From Desulfosalsimonas propionicica (GTDB lineage: Bacteria > Desulfobacterota > Desulfobacteria > Desulfobacterales > Desulfosalsimonadaceae), in the NCBI RefSeq assembly GCF_013761005.1, contig NZ_JACDUS010000003.1:434001-498000 (forward strand): 64,000 nucleotides of DNA, written 5' to 3'. The position numbers and the translations under genes are program-made. The notes under the pieces are model-generated. The model saw only the letters and a list, made by a program, of their open reading frames with translations, did no database searches and had not been told where the DNA came from. This document shows, in pieces, positions 8,372-16,791 of the stretch (positions are counted from its first letter, which is position 1; each line of letters opens with the position of its first letter).

Positions 8372-9235
8372 ATGGAACTTTTCCTGCAGCAGGTTTTCAA
8401 CGGCATCATGTTCGGCAGCACCTATGCGATTGTCGCTCTGGGGCTGACCCTGGTGATGGGGATTTTAAACATCCCCAACTTTGCTCACGGTCATCTTTAC
8501 ATGCTGGGCGGGTATCTGCTTTACTATTTTGGCGTCACCATGGGCCTGGGTTACTGGTTCGGCTTGATTTTTTCCGTGATTTGCCTTGGGCTGGTGGGTG
8601 TTCTCATGGAACGTTTTATTTACAGGCCGTTAAACAATCAGCCGCATATCAATGCCTTTATCGCAGCCATTGGTGCGCTTTTGTTCCTCGAAGCCCTGGC
8701 CCTGGTGGTATGGGGACCCCAGGGATTGCGGGTGCCCAATCCGCATCCGCAGATCCTTCATTTTCTGGGTATCACCATCGGAATCCAGCGGCTGCTGGTT
8801 ATTGCCGGTGCTGTGGCCCTTATTGTGGGACTGCATTTGTTCATGAAAAAGACCATCATGGGCACAACAATCGAAGCGGTTGCCCAGAACCGTGAAGGCG
8901 CAATGCTGACAGGAATTAACGTCAACCGGGTTTCCGCCATGACTTTTGCCATTTCCGCGGCCACGGCAGCGGTGGCTGCCAGTCTGATTTCGCCGATTTT
9001 CATGCTTTCACCGGCCATGGGCGCCATCCTTGGGATGAAAGCCTTTGTCATTGTTATCTTAGGCGGCATGGGAAGCATACCCGGCGCTATTCTGGGCGGA
9101 TACATCCTTGGACTCATTGAGGCGCTGGGCGGCGGATATATTTCTGCGGCCTATAAGGACGTGTTTGCCTTTGGTGCGCTGATTCTGATTTTATCCATCA
9201 AGCCAACCGGTTTATTCGGCAAAAGGGAGGTTTAA
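8372..9235 (+). CDS. Branched-chain-type ABC transporter permease (LivH-like)
   Basis: A 287-residue, very hydrophobic inner-membrane permease of the BPD_transp_2 family. The N-terminus has the typical NGIMFGSTYAIVALGLTL and the conserved NIPNFAHGHLYMLGGY. The GGMGSIPGAILGGYILGLIE segment near the end matches the family's ATPase-coupling region. It pairs with the LivM-like permease that starts 3 bases after its stop. ATG at 8372 is taken rather than the TTG directly in front. It forms the transmembrane channel for the ligand delivered by the two upstream binding proteins. Confidence 0.95.
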   Translation: MELFLQQVFNGIMFGSTYAIVALGLTLVMGILNIPNFAHGHLYMLGGYLLYYFGVTMGLGYWFGLIFSVICLGLVGVLMERFIYRPLNNQPHINAFIAAIGALLFLEALALVVWGPQGLRVPNPHPQILHFLGITIGIQRLLVIAGAVALIVGLHLFMKKTIMGTTIEAVAQNREGAMLTGINVNRVSAMTFAISAATAAVAASLISPIFMLSPAMGAILGMKAFVIVILGGMGSIPGAILGGYILGLIEALGGGYISAAYKDVFAFGALILILSIKPTGLFGKREV

Positions 9236-9238
9236 ACT

Positions 9239-10213
9239 GTGTTTACAAAACCCGTTCACACCCGGCTTCTTTATGCAGCCATACTCATCGCAGCCCTGAC
9301 TTTACCCTGGTATGTGCCGGATGCCTATATTTTTCAGATCGTGACCATGAGCCTGCTTTTTGCCATTGCCGTATCCGGCATGAACCTCATCATCGGGTTT
9401 ACGGGTCAGGCTTCTTTGGCCCACGGGGCGTTTTTCGGCATAGGCGCCTACGGGGTGGCCATCATGACCAAGGCGGGCATCTCCTTCTGGCTTGCGCTTC
9501 CGGCCGCAGCCCTTGTTTCCGCTTTCATTGGTTTTCTTGTGGGCCTGCCTTCCCTGCGGACCCGGGGCTCTTATTTCGCCATTGTCACCCTTTGCTTCGG
9601 GGTGATTCTGTGGATTGTGGCCGGCAACTGGATCGAGTTGACAGGCGGGCACAACGGGATTTTCGGCATACCCCGGCCTTCTCCCATACCGGTGCCTGTT
9701 TTCGGCTCCATTGAATTTTTCACCCAGACGCCCTTGTATTACCTGGCACTGGCAGCGCTTTTGCTGACGATTTTTGTTCTTCGCCGGCTGGTTTACTCCG
9801 TTTTCGGGCTGAGCCTGATGGCCGTGCGCAACAATGAACCCCTGGCCGATGCCGTTGGCATCAATCCCTTTGCCACGAAGCTGATTTCCTTTGTGATCGC
9901 CAATTTTATCGCCGGTCTGGCCGGCGGCATGTATGCCGCTATTATCGGTGCGGTCAGTCCGAGTGCTGCTGGTTATATGATGACTTTTAATTTTTTGATT
10001 TATTTGATCCTCGGCGGCATGGCCACTTTGAGCGGACCTGTTGTGGGCGCCTTTGCCATTCCTGTTGTCATGGAATTCATGCAGTTTCTGGGGGATTTCC
10101 GAATGCTGATTTTCGGTGCCCTGCTGGTTTTTGTGATCATTTATTTCCCCCAGGGGTTTGTGGGCGGTCTGCGCCAGTTAAACCAAAAAGTCGCCGCCTG
10201 GCGTCAACAATAA
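9239..10213 (+). CDS. Branched-chain-type ABC transporter permease (LivM-like)
   Basis: A 324-residue membrane protein, second permease of the importer. Family motifs are GFTGQASLAHGAFFGIGAY, PSLRTRGSYFAIVTL and, near the C-terminus, LGGMATLSGPVVGA. Translation starts at GTG 9239: AGGGAGG (9224-9230) lies 8 bases upstream and no ATG gives a comparable start. It follows the LivH-like gene by 3 bases and is 15 bases from the ATPase gene, so the four membrane and ATPase genes form one translational unit. Confidence 0.95.
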   Translation: MFTKPVHTRLLYAAILIAALTLPWYVPDAYIFQIVTMSLLFAIAVSGMNLIIGFTGQASLAHGAFFGIGAYGVAIMTKAGISFWLALPAAALVSAFIGFLVGLPSLRTRGSYFAIVTLCFGVILWIVAGNWIELTGGHNGIFGIPRPSPIPVPVFGSIEFFTQTPLYYLALAALLLTIFVLRRLVYSVFGLSLMAVRNNEPLADAVGINPFATKLISFVIANFIAGLAGGMYAAIIGAVSPSAAGYMMTFNFLIYLILGGMATLSGPVVGAFAIPVVMEFMQFLGDFRMLIFGALLVFVIIYFPQGFVGGLRQLNQKVAAWRQQ

Positions 10214-10228
10214 ACATCAGGAGTGCAC

Positions 10229-10987
10229 ATGCTTCGTGTTGAATCTCTGACCAAGCGTTTTGAGGGCCTGGTAGCCGTCCAGGACCTGAATTTTGAAATC
10301 ATCAAGGGCGAAATTCTGGCGATCATCGGCCCTAACGGGGCCGGAAAATCAACGGTTTTCAATCTGATCACCGGAACCCTGCCACCGACTTCCGGAAATG
10401 TGTTTATTCACGAACAGGATATCACCGGTTTGAAACCTTATAAAATCGCCAGCAAAGGGGTTGCCAGAACTTTTCAGACCACCAGCCTTTTTGATCAGCT
10501 CAGGGTGATCGACAATCTCATGATCGCCTATAAGTGGCGCACCCGGCTGGGCTTCTGGAATACCCTTTTACATACCCGGACATGGAAAACCGATCAGGCC
10601 GAGGCTTACAAGCACTCCATGGAAACCCTGGAGTTTCTCGGGCTTGCCGAAAAAAGCGATCAGTTTGTCCCTGTATTGTCCCAGGAGGAGCAGAAGCGTC
10701 TGGCAATGGGCATCGCCCTGGTCAGCCAGCCCAAGATTCTTTTGCTCGACGAGCCCACCGGCGGTTTGATCCAGGAGGAAACCGACCGGATTACCGATCT
10801 GATCAACAAGATCCGGGATCACGGAACCACAGTCTGCATCATCGAGCACAAGATGCAGATGATCATGGGAATGGCTGATCGGATTGTTGTTTTAAATTAC
10901 GGAAAAAAAATCGCCGAGGGAACGCCTGACCATGTGAAATCGGATCAGGCAGTGATCACGGCCTACCTGGGAGGGGAAGTCAAATAA
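10229..10987 (+). CDS. ABC transporter ATPase (LivG-like), atypical signature motif
   Basis: A 252-residue ATPase. Walker A is GPNGAGKST near residue 35, Walker B is KILLLDEPTGGL, and the switch histidine is in CIIEHKMQMIM. The ABC signature usually reads LSGGQ or, in LivG, LSYGQ; here it reads LSQEEQ, losing the conserved glycine. This may alter ATP hydrolysis or mean that the LivF-like partner supplies the only good signature. ATG at 10229 follows AGGAG by 5 bases; the upstream in-frame GTG overlaps that ribosome site. Its stop overlaps the next start (TAATG). Confidence 0.94.
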   Translation: MLRVESLTKRFEGLVAVQDLNFEIIKGEILAIIGPNGAGKSTVFNLITGTLPPTSGNVFIHEQDITGLKPYKIASKGVARTFQTTSLFDQLRVIDNLMIAYKWRTRLGFWNTLLHTRTWKTDQAEAYKHSMETLEFLGLAEKSDQFVPVLSQEEQKRLAMGIALVSQPKILLLDEPTGGLIQEETDRITDLINKIRDHGTTVCIIEHKMQMIMGMADRIVVLNYGKKIAEGTPDHVKSDQAVITAYLGGEVK

Positions 10988-11697
10988 TGCTGAAGCTCAA
11001 ACAGGTGCACACGCAAATCAGTGGACTCCATATTATCCATGATGTCTCCCTGGAAATCAAGCGGGGGGAATTCGTGGCATTGCTGGGCAACAACGGAGCC
11101 GGCAAAACCACCTTGTTTCGGACCATTGCCGGGGTATTAAAGCCCGGCTCCGGAGCCGTTGAGTTCAACGGGATTCCCATCTATCAGATGCCGGTGCATA
11201 AAATTGTGGATCTGGGCCTGGTCCTGTGTCCCCAGGGACGCCAGTTGTTTCCCCAGCTGTCCGTGCAAAAAAATCTCATGATGGGGGCCTATCCCCTGCG
11301 CAAAGACAAAATGCGGATTCAGAAAAACCTGGATCGCGTATATGAGCTGTTTCCGGTGTTAAAGGAACGCAGCCATCAGCAGGCCGGTACGTTCAGCGGC
11401 GGTGAGCAGCAGATGCTGGCCATTGCCCGGGCGCTGATGAGCGAACCCCAGATGCTGCTTCTCGATGAACCGTCAGTGGGGCTGGCGCCTCTGATTGTGC
11501 AGCAGATGGCAGATGTGATTTCCAATATCAATCATGAAATGGATACCACCATCTTTCTTTCCGAGCAGAACGCCAACATGGCGCTGAATATCACGGACCG
11601 GGGATATGTGCTGGAAAGCGGGGCCTGTGTGCTGGAAGGTGAATGTCAACAGCTCAAAAACGATGAAATGGTGAGAAAAGCATATATCGGTGCCTGA
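10987..11697 (+). CDS. ABC transporter ATPase (LivF-like)
   Basis: A 236-residue ATPase with canonical motifs: Walker A GNNGAGKTT, signature FSGGEQQMLAIARAL, Walker B MLLLDEPSVGLAP, and a C-terminus typical of LivF. The ATG shares one base with the upstream stop, so translation is coupled. It forms the heterodimeric motor with the LivG-like protein and completes a two-permease, two-ATPase, two-binding-protein importer. Confidence 0.96.
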   Translation: MLKLKQVHTQISGLHIIHDVSLEIKRGEFVALLGNNGAGKTTLFRTIAGVLKPGSGAVEFNGIPIYQMPVHKIVDLGLVLCPQGRQLFPQLSVQKNLMMGAYPLRKDKMRIQKNLDRVYELFPVLKERSHQQAGTFSGGEQQMLAIARALMSEPQMLLLDEPSVGLAPLIVQQMADVISNINHEMDTTIFLSEQNANMALNITDRGYVLESGACVLEGECQQLKNDEMVRKAYIGA

Positions 11698-11702
11698 CAG
11701 GG

Positions 11703-11733
11703 TTGATCTGTTTTCGGCAATGGTATATATAAT
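11703..11733 (+). promoter_or_regulatory. Possible sigma-70-type promoter for the UspA gene
   Basis: TATAAT at 11728-11733 lies in an AT-rich run about 50 bases before the UspA start. The only -35-like hexamer is TTGATC (11703-11708) with a long 19-base spacer. The -10 is good and the -35 weak, so this is tentative. Confidence 0.3.
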
Positions 11734-11784
11734 CTGTGGAAAAGGCATCTTCCATATATATTGATTCCAGCAGCGAGGTTGATC

Positions 11785-12177
11785 ATGAAAATAATGCTTT
11801 GTTACACCGGTTCCCGGTCTTCTCACTCCGCCTTAAGCGAAACCGTTAAAAGGGCCAGGGCCATGGATGCGCAGGTTTACCTGGTGGCATCCATGGAAAA
11901 GGGTACAGAAGATGAGCAGAAAACAATCGGACAGCTTGAGGCGGCTTTAAAGGATGCCGAAGAACAGCTGAAAAAAGAGGATATTGCGTGTGAAACCCAT
12001 CTTTTGGTCCGGGGCATGACCCCGGATGAGGATCTGCTGGCATATGCCAGGGAACAAAACGTGGATGAAATTGTCATCGGCATCCGCAAGCGATCCAGGA
12101 TGGGAAAACTTCTGTTTGGCTCCACGGCCCAGTTTCTGATTTTAAATGCCCATTGCCCGGTTCTGACCGTAAAGTAA
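11785..12177 (+). CDS. Universal stress protein (UspA family)
   Basis: A 130-residue single Usp domain. It begins MKIMLCYTGSRSSHSAL, and the region before the end, DEIVIGIRKRSRMGKLLFGST, corresponds to the ATP-binding loop whose consensus is G-x2-G-x9-G-S/T. Here the second glycine is replaced by lysine while the final GS is kept, so nucleotide binding is uncertain. ATG 11785 with GAGG 6 bases upstream is chosen over TTG 11761. It lies 87 bases after the transporter operon; UspA genes often follow transporters in sulfate reducers, but the role is unknown. Confidence 0.87.
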   Translation: MKIMLCYTGSRSSHSALSETVKRARAMDAQVYLVASMEKGTEDEQKTIGQLEAALKDAEEQLKKEDIACETHLLVRGMTPDEDLLAYAREQNVDEIVIGIRKRSRMGKLLFGSTAQFLILNAHCPVLTVK

Positions 12178-12212
12178 ACCGGTTGGGTTCTCTATGGGAA
12201 AAAAATCTTACC

Positions 12213-12249
12213 GCCCTGCCGCCCCGGGTTCCCAAAAGGGCGTCAGGGC
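12213..12249 (-). terminator. Hairpin between convergent UspA and sigma-54 activator genes
   Basis: GCCCTG (12213-12218) plus CGCCC (12220-12224) pair with GGGCG (12238-12242) plus CAGGGC (12244-12249), with one internal mismatch. Read on the minus strand, the stem is followed after a few bases by six T residues, so it best serves the activator gene. It may also stop transcription from the UspA side. Confidence 0.55.
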
Positions 12250-12270
12250 AGATCTGATGCCGCGTTTTGC

Positions 12271-13677
12271 CTATATTTTGACTTCCAGATGCCGTTTTTT
12301 GATTTTTTCCAGCAGGGTGGTGCGCTTCATGTTCAGCAGGCGGGCCGCCTCTTTTTTATTCCCCTCTGCCATGTGAAGTGCTTTGAGGATAAGCTGGTTT
12401 TCAAATTCCTGTGTCATGGCATGAAAATCAAGATCTTCACTGATATTGTTTTGTTTTTCAGTCTCTGAGTTGCCCGCAGGGTCGCATAAGTCCTGGAATC
12501 TCTGGGGCAGGGAGCCCACATCAACCGTGTCTCCCCCGTGGAGGATGCACATACGCTGAACCAGGTTCTGCAGTTCCCGGACATTTCCGGGCCATTCATA
12601 GGCTTTTAGCCGCTGAAGGGCCTGGTCCGTGAATCCGAGAGGGACATTTTTCCTGCCCCGGTTGTACATGAGCAGAAATTTCTGGACCAGGTGCGGGATG
12701 TCTTCGGTGCGCTTGCGCAGCGGCGGCAAGGTGATGGGGACAACGCTTAAGCGGTAGTACAGATCTTCCCGAAACGTCCCGTCGGCCACGGCCTTCTCCA
12801 GATTGCGGTTGGTGGCGGCAATCACCCGCACGTCAATCTGTGTGCTTTTTACCGATCCCACCGCCTCAAAGTTTTGCTCCTGGAGGACCCGGAGCAGTTT
12901 TGCCTGCAGGTTGGCCTTCATATCACCGATTTCATCAAGAAACAGCGTCCCCTTGTCCGCGTGTGCCAGGCGGCCCTTTTTGGCCCGGTTGGCGCCGGTG
13001 AAAGCGCCTTTTTCATATCCGAACAATTCGCTTTCCAGCAGTTCCTCGGGAATGGCCGCACAATTTAAGGGGACAAAGTTATATTGATTGCGCTCCGGTG
13101 TCAGATCATGAATGGCCCGGGCCACCAGTTCCTTTCCAGTGCCGCTTTCGCCTTTGAGCAACACATTGCCTTCACTGTTGCCGGCAATGCGTTCAATAAT
13201 TTCAAAGAGTTTTTTCATGGGCCGGGATTCGCCGATGATACCGGCGAATCCGTCGCTTTTGCGCAGGCGCGGTTTGTGCTGAAGGCTTTGGGCCAGCAGT
13301 TTCTGGTATTCCAGGGCGTTTTTTACCACTTCCAGGATTTCCTGCTGATAAATGGGCGTGTGGATATAAAAGTATGCCCCGGCCTGTAAGGATTCCACCA
13401 CATGCTGACGTCCCCCTGGCGGCATGACCACGATGGGGACCATTGCCGGGTTGATGGCAATGCCTTTTTGGATGAGTTCCAGCCCGGATTTGTCCGGAAA
13501 GAATAAATCAGTGACCAGAAGCTCCACAGATCTCTTGTTGTTGATAAACTCCAGGGCCTCTGTCGAGTTTTTGGCTTGAAAAATATTGGCTTCGGTCTGC
13601 TCGTTGAAAAAACCGGCCACTTCACTGGCGGCATTGTCTCCTGGTTCAACCACCAGGACGGAAATATTTTTGAGCAT
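12271..13677 (-). CDS. Sigma-54-dependent activator, NtrC/FleR type, with degenerate receiver domain
   Basis: A 468-residue bacterial enhancer-binding protein. It has an N-terminal receiver-like domain (~1-125), an AAA+ domain with Walker A GESGTGKE, the sigma-54 contact loop GAFTGA, Walker B GTLFLDEIGD and an R-finger region, and a C-terminal Fis-type helix-turn-helix (NKKEAARLLNMKRTTLLEKI). In the receiver Asp57 remains (VTDLFFPD), but the acidic pair is E11-P12, the switch Ser/Thr is a proline (VVMPPGG) and the conserved lysine is a threonine (YIHTPI). Phosphorylation control is therefore doubtful, as in FleQ/FlbD-like flagellar regulators. It is divergent from the flagellar operon, whose sigma-54 promoter it probably activates. 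Confidence 0.93.
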   Translation of the reverse strand: MLKNISVLVVEPGDNAASEVAGFFNEQTEANIFQAKNSTEALEFINNKRSVELLVTDLFFPDKSGLELIQKGIAINPAMVPIVVMPPGGRQHVVESLQAGAYFYIHTPIYQQEILEVVKNALEYQKLLAQSLQHKPRLRKSDGFAGIIGESRPMKKLFEIIERIAGNSEGNVLLKGESGTGKELVARAIHDLTPERNQYNFVPLNCAAIPEELLESELFGYEKGAFTGANRAKKGRLAHADKGTLFLDEIGDMKANLQAKLLRVLQEQNFEAVGSVKSTQIDVRVIAATNRNLEKAVADGTFREDLYYRLSVVPITLPPLRKRTEDIPHLVQKFLLMYNRGRKNVPLGFTDQALQRLKAYEWPGNVRELQNLVQRMCILHGGDTVDVGSLPQRFQDLCDPAGNSETEKQNNISEDLDFHAMTQEFENQLILKALHMAEGNKKEAARLLNMKRTTLLEKIKKRHLEVKI

Positions 13678-13758
13678 GTTTTACCCTTGTTCAAACAGGC
13701 GGTTTATCAAATGGGTGTCAGTTGGAAACTGCTTGAAAACAGGAAATATAATATATTT

Positions 13759-13778
13759 CATGTCAAAATACTGACATG
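13759..13778. promoter_or_regulatory. Inverted repeat, candidate enhancer site for the sigma-54 activator
   Basis: CATGTCA (13759-13765) and TGACATG (13772-13778) form a perfect inverted repeat around AAATAC. Further TGTCA half-sites occur at 13716 and 13789. It lies about 150 bases upstream of the predicted sigma-54 start and about 80 bases upstream of the activator's own start codon, where an enhancer/autoregulatory site is expected. Assignment to this activator is inference. Confidence 0.5.
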
Positions 13779-13890
13779 GTGAGGGCGATGTCAAGAATTC
13801 TTTTGGTTCATTTGACTTAGAAATCGCTGCAAGCAATTGAGATTCGTAAAATTATATTTAATTACAGGATGTTGCAAGTTTTTAAAAAAT

Positions 13891-13906
13891 TTGGCCCCAG
13901 TTTTGC
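13891..13906 (+). promoter_or_regulatory. Sigma-54 promoter of the first flagellar operon
   Basis: TTGGCCCCAGTTTTGC holds the invariant GG and GC separated by exactly 10 bases, with TTGGC at -24 and TTGC at -12. Transcription would start near 13917, just ahead of the GGAGG ribosome site (13921-13925). The divergent neighbour encodes a sigma-54 activator, supporting the call. Confidence 0.85.
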
Positions 13907-13930
13907 ATGCATGCCCTGCAGGAGGCGCAT

Positions 13931-16360
13931 ATGAACGAGATTTCCCGGGCGGCCGGTATTGCTTGCATATTGATCTTTTTGTCAACGGGTTTGTGTCTGG
14001 CCGGCAGTGCCAACCTGCTGGGTATGTCCAGCGGCCGGCAGGAAAATGTGAATCAGGTGGATCTTGTTTTTGACAGGATCCCGGAAATCCATGTCAGCCG
14101 TTCCGGGCAGCGCGTCCGGGTGCAAATGGAAAATACCCGGGTTTCCGATTCGGTTCACAAGATTGCCGGCAAGGACCTGGCGCCCCCTTTGGTAAGGGTC
14201 AAGCTCAATTCTGAAGGAGCAAAAACGATAGTGGATTTCTATTTCCGGCAGATTCCCCGATCCGTGGATATCACAAGGGATAAAGGCAGTGCCCGGCTCA
14301 CGCTCAATATCTTCTGGGACCGCAAGCAGGCCGGCAGTCGGCCCGCAATTCAGGATCAGCGGGTGGGCCGGCTTCAGCCGATTCGCCACGGGGCCGCGGC
14401 CCGGCAGATGATTTCTTCGGATTATACTGGTCGATGGACTGATTTTTTCGCCCGATTTGAATGGCCGCCGCAATGGGATCTGCCGGTAAAGTTTTCTCTC
14501 CCCCGGTTTCCGGGGCCACTGGTGAATGAAAACCGGGCTTTTCTGCCGGATGCCCTCGTGGAACTGCTCAACGGCGGGATGTGGCAGGCAGTGGAAAACA
14601 AAACAGCAGAACTGCTCACCGGCGATATCGGCGGCCGGCAGGCGGATTTGTACCAGCTGGTGCTGGCTGAATCCCTGATTCGGCAAAATCGGAATCAAAA
14701 GGCCCTGTCCGTGCTGGAAAATATGGAGCCGGGTGCTGAAAGGCCTCAGATTCGGGCCTGGCAGATTTATTTTCAGGTCCGTGCCATAGCCGGGACGGGG
14801 GAATATTACCAGGCCGCCCGCATTGCCGAAACTCAAAGGAAAAGGGTTTTGCAGGAAACTTCCGCAGCCGGCTGGTTTGCCATTTTGGAAGCGGAAACGG
14901 ATATGGCCATGGGAGAGCCGGAGCAGGCACTTGCCGGGTTGGCACGGGATCTGGGTTATTCCGGGGCCGCCGGAGGCATTGCTTTGCTTCGCAAGGGCGA
15001 TGCCCGGTATGATATCGGGGATATGGAGGCTGCATCTGATTTCTATGACAAGGCTGTTTTTGATTTGCGCCTTGTCCAGCAGTACCCCGGTTCCCTTGCC
15101 AGGTATACTTCGCTGCTTTACCGGAATCAGAAATATGAAACCGCCTATCGCCACTGGTTTCTGCTGTCTGAAATACTTGCCAAAAGATCGCCCCCGCACA
15201 AGCCCCTGGCGGATTATTGGGCGGCCATGGCGCTGTTTCATTCAGGCGAGCCCGACCGGGCGCGGCTGATGCTCTGGGAAATCGAGGAAAAAGCCGGAGA
15301 TTCAGAGGCCGCCCTCCGGGCAAGGCTGAAATTAATGGATCTGGATGTGATGGAAAAGCCGGATCCGGATTTCAACGCCTTGCTGCCGCGGTATGATTCG
15401 ATCATTGAGGCCGGAGATAAACGACAGATCCGGGAGGAGGCCTTTTTCAAGCAAATTCTGGCCTGCCATCTGGGCGGAAATGAGCTTGCAGCCGTCCGGC
15501 AGCTGGGTCGGTTTTTTGATGATTACTGGGCCGGAGAATTGCTGGCTGAAGCCCAGGCCCTGTTTGTGGAAATTTTTCCGGATGCCATAGGCGCCATGCT
15601 AAAGCAAGAAGCTTATTTCGAGGCGCTCACCCTGGTTTCCAAGCATCGGGATTTGCTCGCACAGGCTCCGATCACTTACGGATTTTTATATGACCTGGCG
15701 GAAAGCTACACCCGCTCCGGGCTTCTGGACCAGGCCGCCACCACCTACCGCTATCTCATGGATTTTGAAAAGGATGAAAAAAAACAGGCCCGGATCTTTT
15801 TGCCCCTGATCCGGATTTGTGATCAGCAGGGCAATCACGGCCAGGTGATGCGTTATGCCCCGGATTACGTAAACCGGTTTCCGGACGGCTCTGATCGAAG
15901 GGAGGTGTTTTACTATTATGTCCGGGCGCTGGCCAAAACCGGCCAATCCCGGGAGGCGGCACGAATGCTGAGGGAAAATAAGCGCCCCGTTCATGAAAAA
16001 ATCGATCTTCTGGCGGGAGAGCTTTTTTTTGAACAAAAGCAATACAGGCTGGCTGCGTGTTATCTGGGCCGGGCCTCGGCCATGGCCGGGCAAAGCGGTT
16101 TGCCGGCAACGGATTTGAAACGGGCTGAAGCCCTGTTTTACTGCAATAAATGGCGGCAGGCCGCATCTGTTTATCAATCCCTTCTTGATGAGGATGGATA
16201 CAGGGGACAGGCGGCATTCAGATTGATCCGGACTTATCTGAACATGGGAAGCCGGAATAAGGCCCTTAACCTTTACCGGCAAATGTCCGAAATGGAAATA
16301 GAGGCGTCCTGGCTGGCTCTGTCAGCCCAGGAAATCGAGATTGAAAACCCGATGAACTAG
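13931..16360 (+). CDS. Exported AMIN-like / tetratricopeptide-repeat protein heading the flagellar operon
   Basis: An 809-residue protein of unassigned function. A hydrophobic segment (AAGIACILIFLSTGLCLAG) looks like a signal peptide. Residues ~35-130 alternate as beta strands (IHVSRSGQRVRVQM, LVRVKLNSEGAKTIVDFYF), resembling AMIN domains that bind cell-wall material. From ~200 to the end the protein is helical with TPR-like units such as AESLIRQNRNQKALSVLENM and ALAKTGQSREAARMLREN. ATG 13931 with GGAGG 5 bases upstream is preferred over ATG 13907, which overlaps the promoter region. First gene after the sigma-54 promoter and 9 bases before flgB, so a periplasmic role in motor or rod assembly is inferred. 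Confidence 0.85.
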   Translation: MNEISRAAGIACILIFLSTGLCLAGSANLLGMSSGRQENVNQVDLVFDRIPEIHVSRSGQRVRVQMENTRVSDSVHKIAGKDLAPPLVRVKLNSEGAKTIVDFYFRQIPRSVDITRDKGSARLTLNIFWDRKQAGSRPAIQDQRVGRLQPIRHGAAARQMISSDYTGRWTDFFARFEWPPQWDLPVKFSLPRFPGPLVNENRAFLPDALVELLNGGMWQAVENKTAELLTGDIGGRQADLYQLVLAESLIRQNRNQKALSVLENMEPGAERPQIRAWQIYFQVRAIAGTGEYYQAARIAETQRKRVLQETSAAGWFAILEAETDMAMGEPEQALAGLARDLGYSGAAGGIALLRKGDARYDIGDMEAASDFYDKAVFDLRLVQQYPGSLARYTSLLYRNQKYETAYRHWFLLSEILAKRSPPHKPLADYWAAMALFHSGEPDRARLMLWEIEEKAGDSEAALRARLKLMDLDVMEKPDPDFNALLPRYDSIIEAGDKRQIREEAFFKQILACHLGGNELAAVRQLGRFFDDYWAGELLAEAQALFVEIFPDAIGAMLKQEAYFEALTLVSKHRDLLAQAPITYGFLYDLAESYTRSGLLDQAATTYRYLMDFEKDEKKQARIFLPLIRICDQQGNHGQVMRYAPDYVNRFPDGSDRREVFYYYVRALAKTGQSREAARMLRENKRPVHEKIDLLAGELFFEQKQYRLAACYLGRASAMAGQSGLPATDLKRAEALFYCNKWRQAASVYQSLLDEDGYRGQAAFRLIRTYLNMGSRNKALNLYRQMSEMEIEASWLALSAQEIEIENPMN

Positions 16361-16369
16361 GGAGGTTTT

Positions 16370-16774
16370 ATGCCAGTCAACGGCATTTTTGACAGCAATA
16401 TCCAGCTGCTTGATCAGGCCCTTTCATTGAGAAGCCGCAAGCATGAAGCCATTTCCGCCAATATCGCAAATGCCGAGACGCCCGGTTATGCACGGCTGCG
16501 CATGGATTTTGAAGATGCCATGGCCGCAGCTGCCGGCAAATCGGATGACACGCAGGCGGTCACCCATCCCAGGCATATGCAGGCCGGTGCAGGCCAGGCC
16601 GAAGGGCTTGTCTATCGTCAGCAGGACCCAAATGTTATCGGAGATGGCAACAATGTGGTGATGGAGCAGGAAATGATGGAGCTGGCCGAAAACCAGATCC
16701 GGTACGAGGCAGCCATTCAGATGCTGAACAAAAAATTTGGTATGCTCAAATTCGTGATTCAGGAAAGAGCATAA
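16370..16774 (+). CDS. flgB: Flagellar proximal rod protein FlgB
   Basis: 134 residues, the usual FlgB length. The N-terminal rod signature reads KHEAISANIANAETPGYAR and the C-terminal helix ends YEAAIQMLNKKFGMLKFVI. FlgB, with FlgC, FlgF and FliE, makes the proximal rod crossing the periplasm. GGAGG lies directly upstream of the ATG. Order flgB-flgC-fliE-fliF is standard. Confidence 0.97.
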   Translation: MPVNGIFDSNIQLLDQALSLRSRKHEAISANIANAETPGYARLRMDFEDAMAAAAGKSDDTQAVTHPRHMQAGAGQAEGLVYRQQDPNVIGDGNNVVMEQEMMELAENQIRYEAAIQMLNKKFGMLKFVIQERA

Positions 16775-16791
16775 ATTCAGGGAGACACGCA

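Noticed and set aside
13982-15241. 419-codon open frame antisense to the AMIN/TPR gene
   Set aside because: It lies wholly opposite a well-supported gene with good signal peptide and TPR pattern; the translated sequence has no recognisable domain. Long antisense frames are common in GC-rich DNA.
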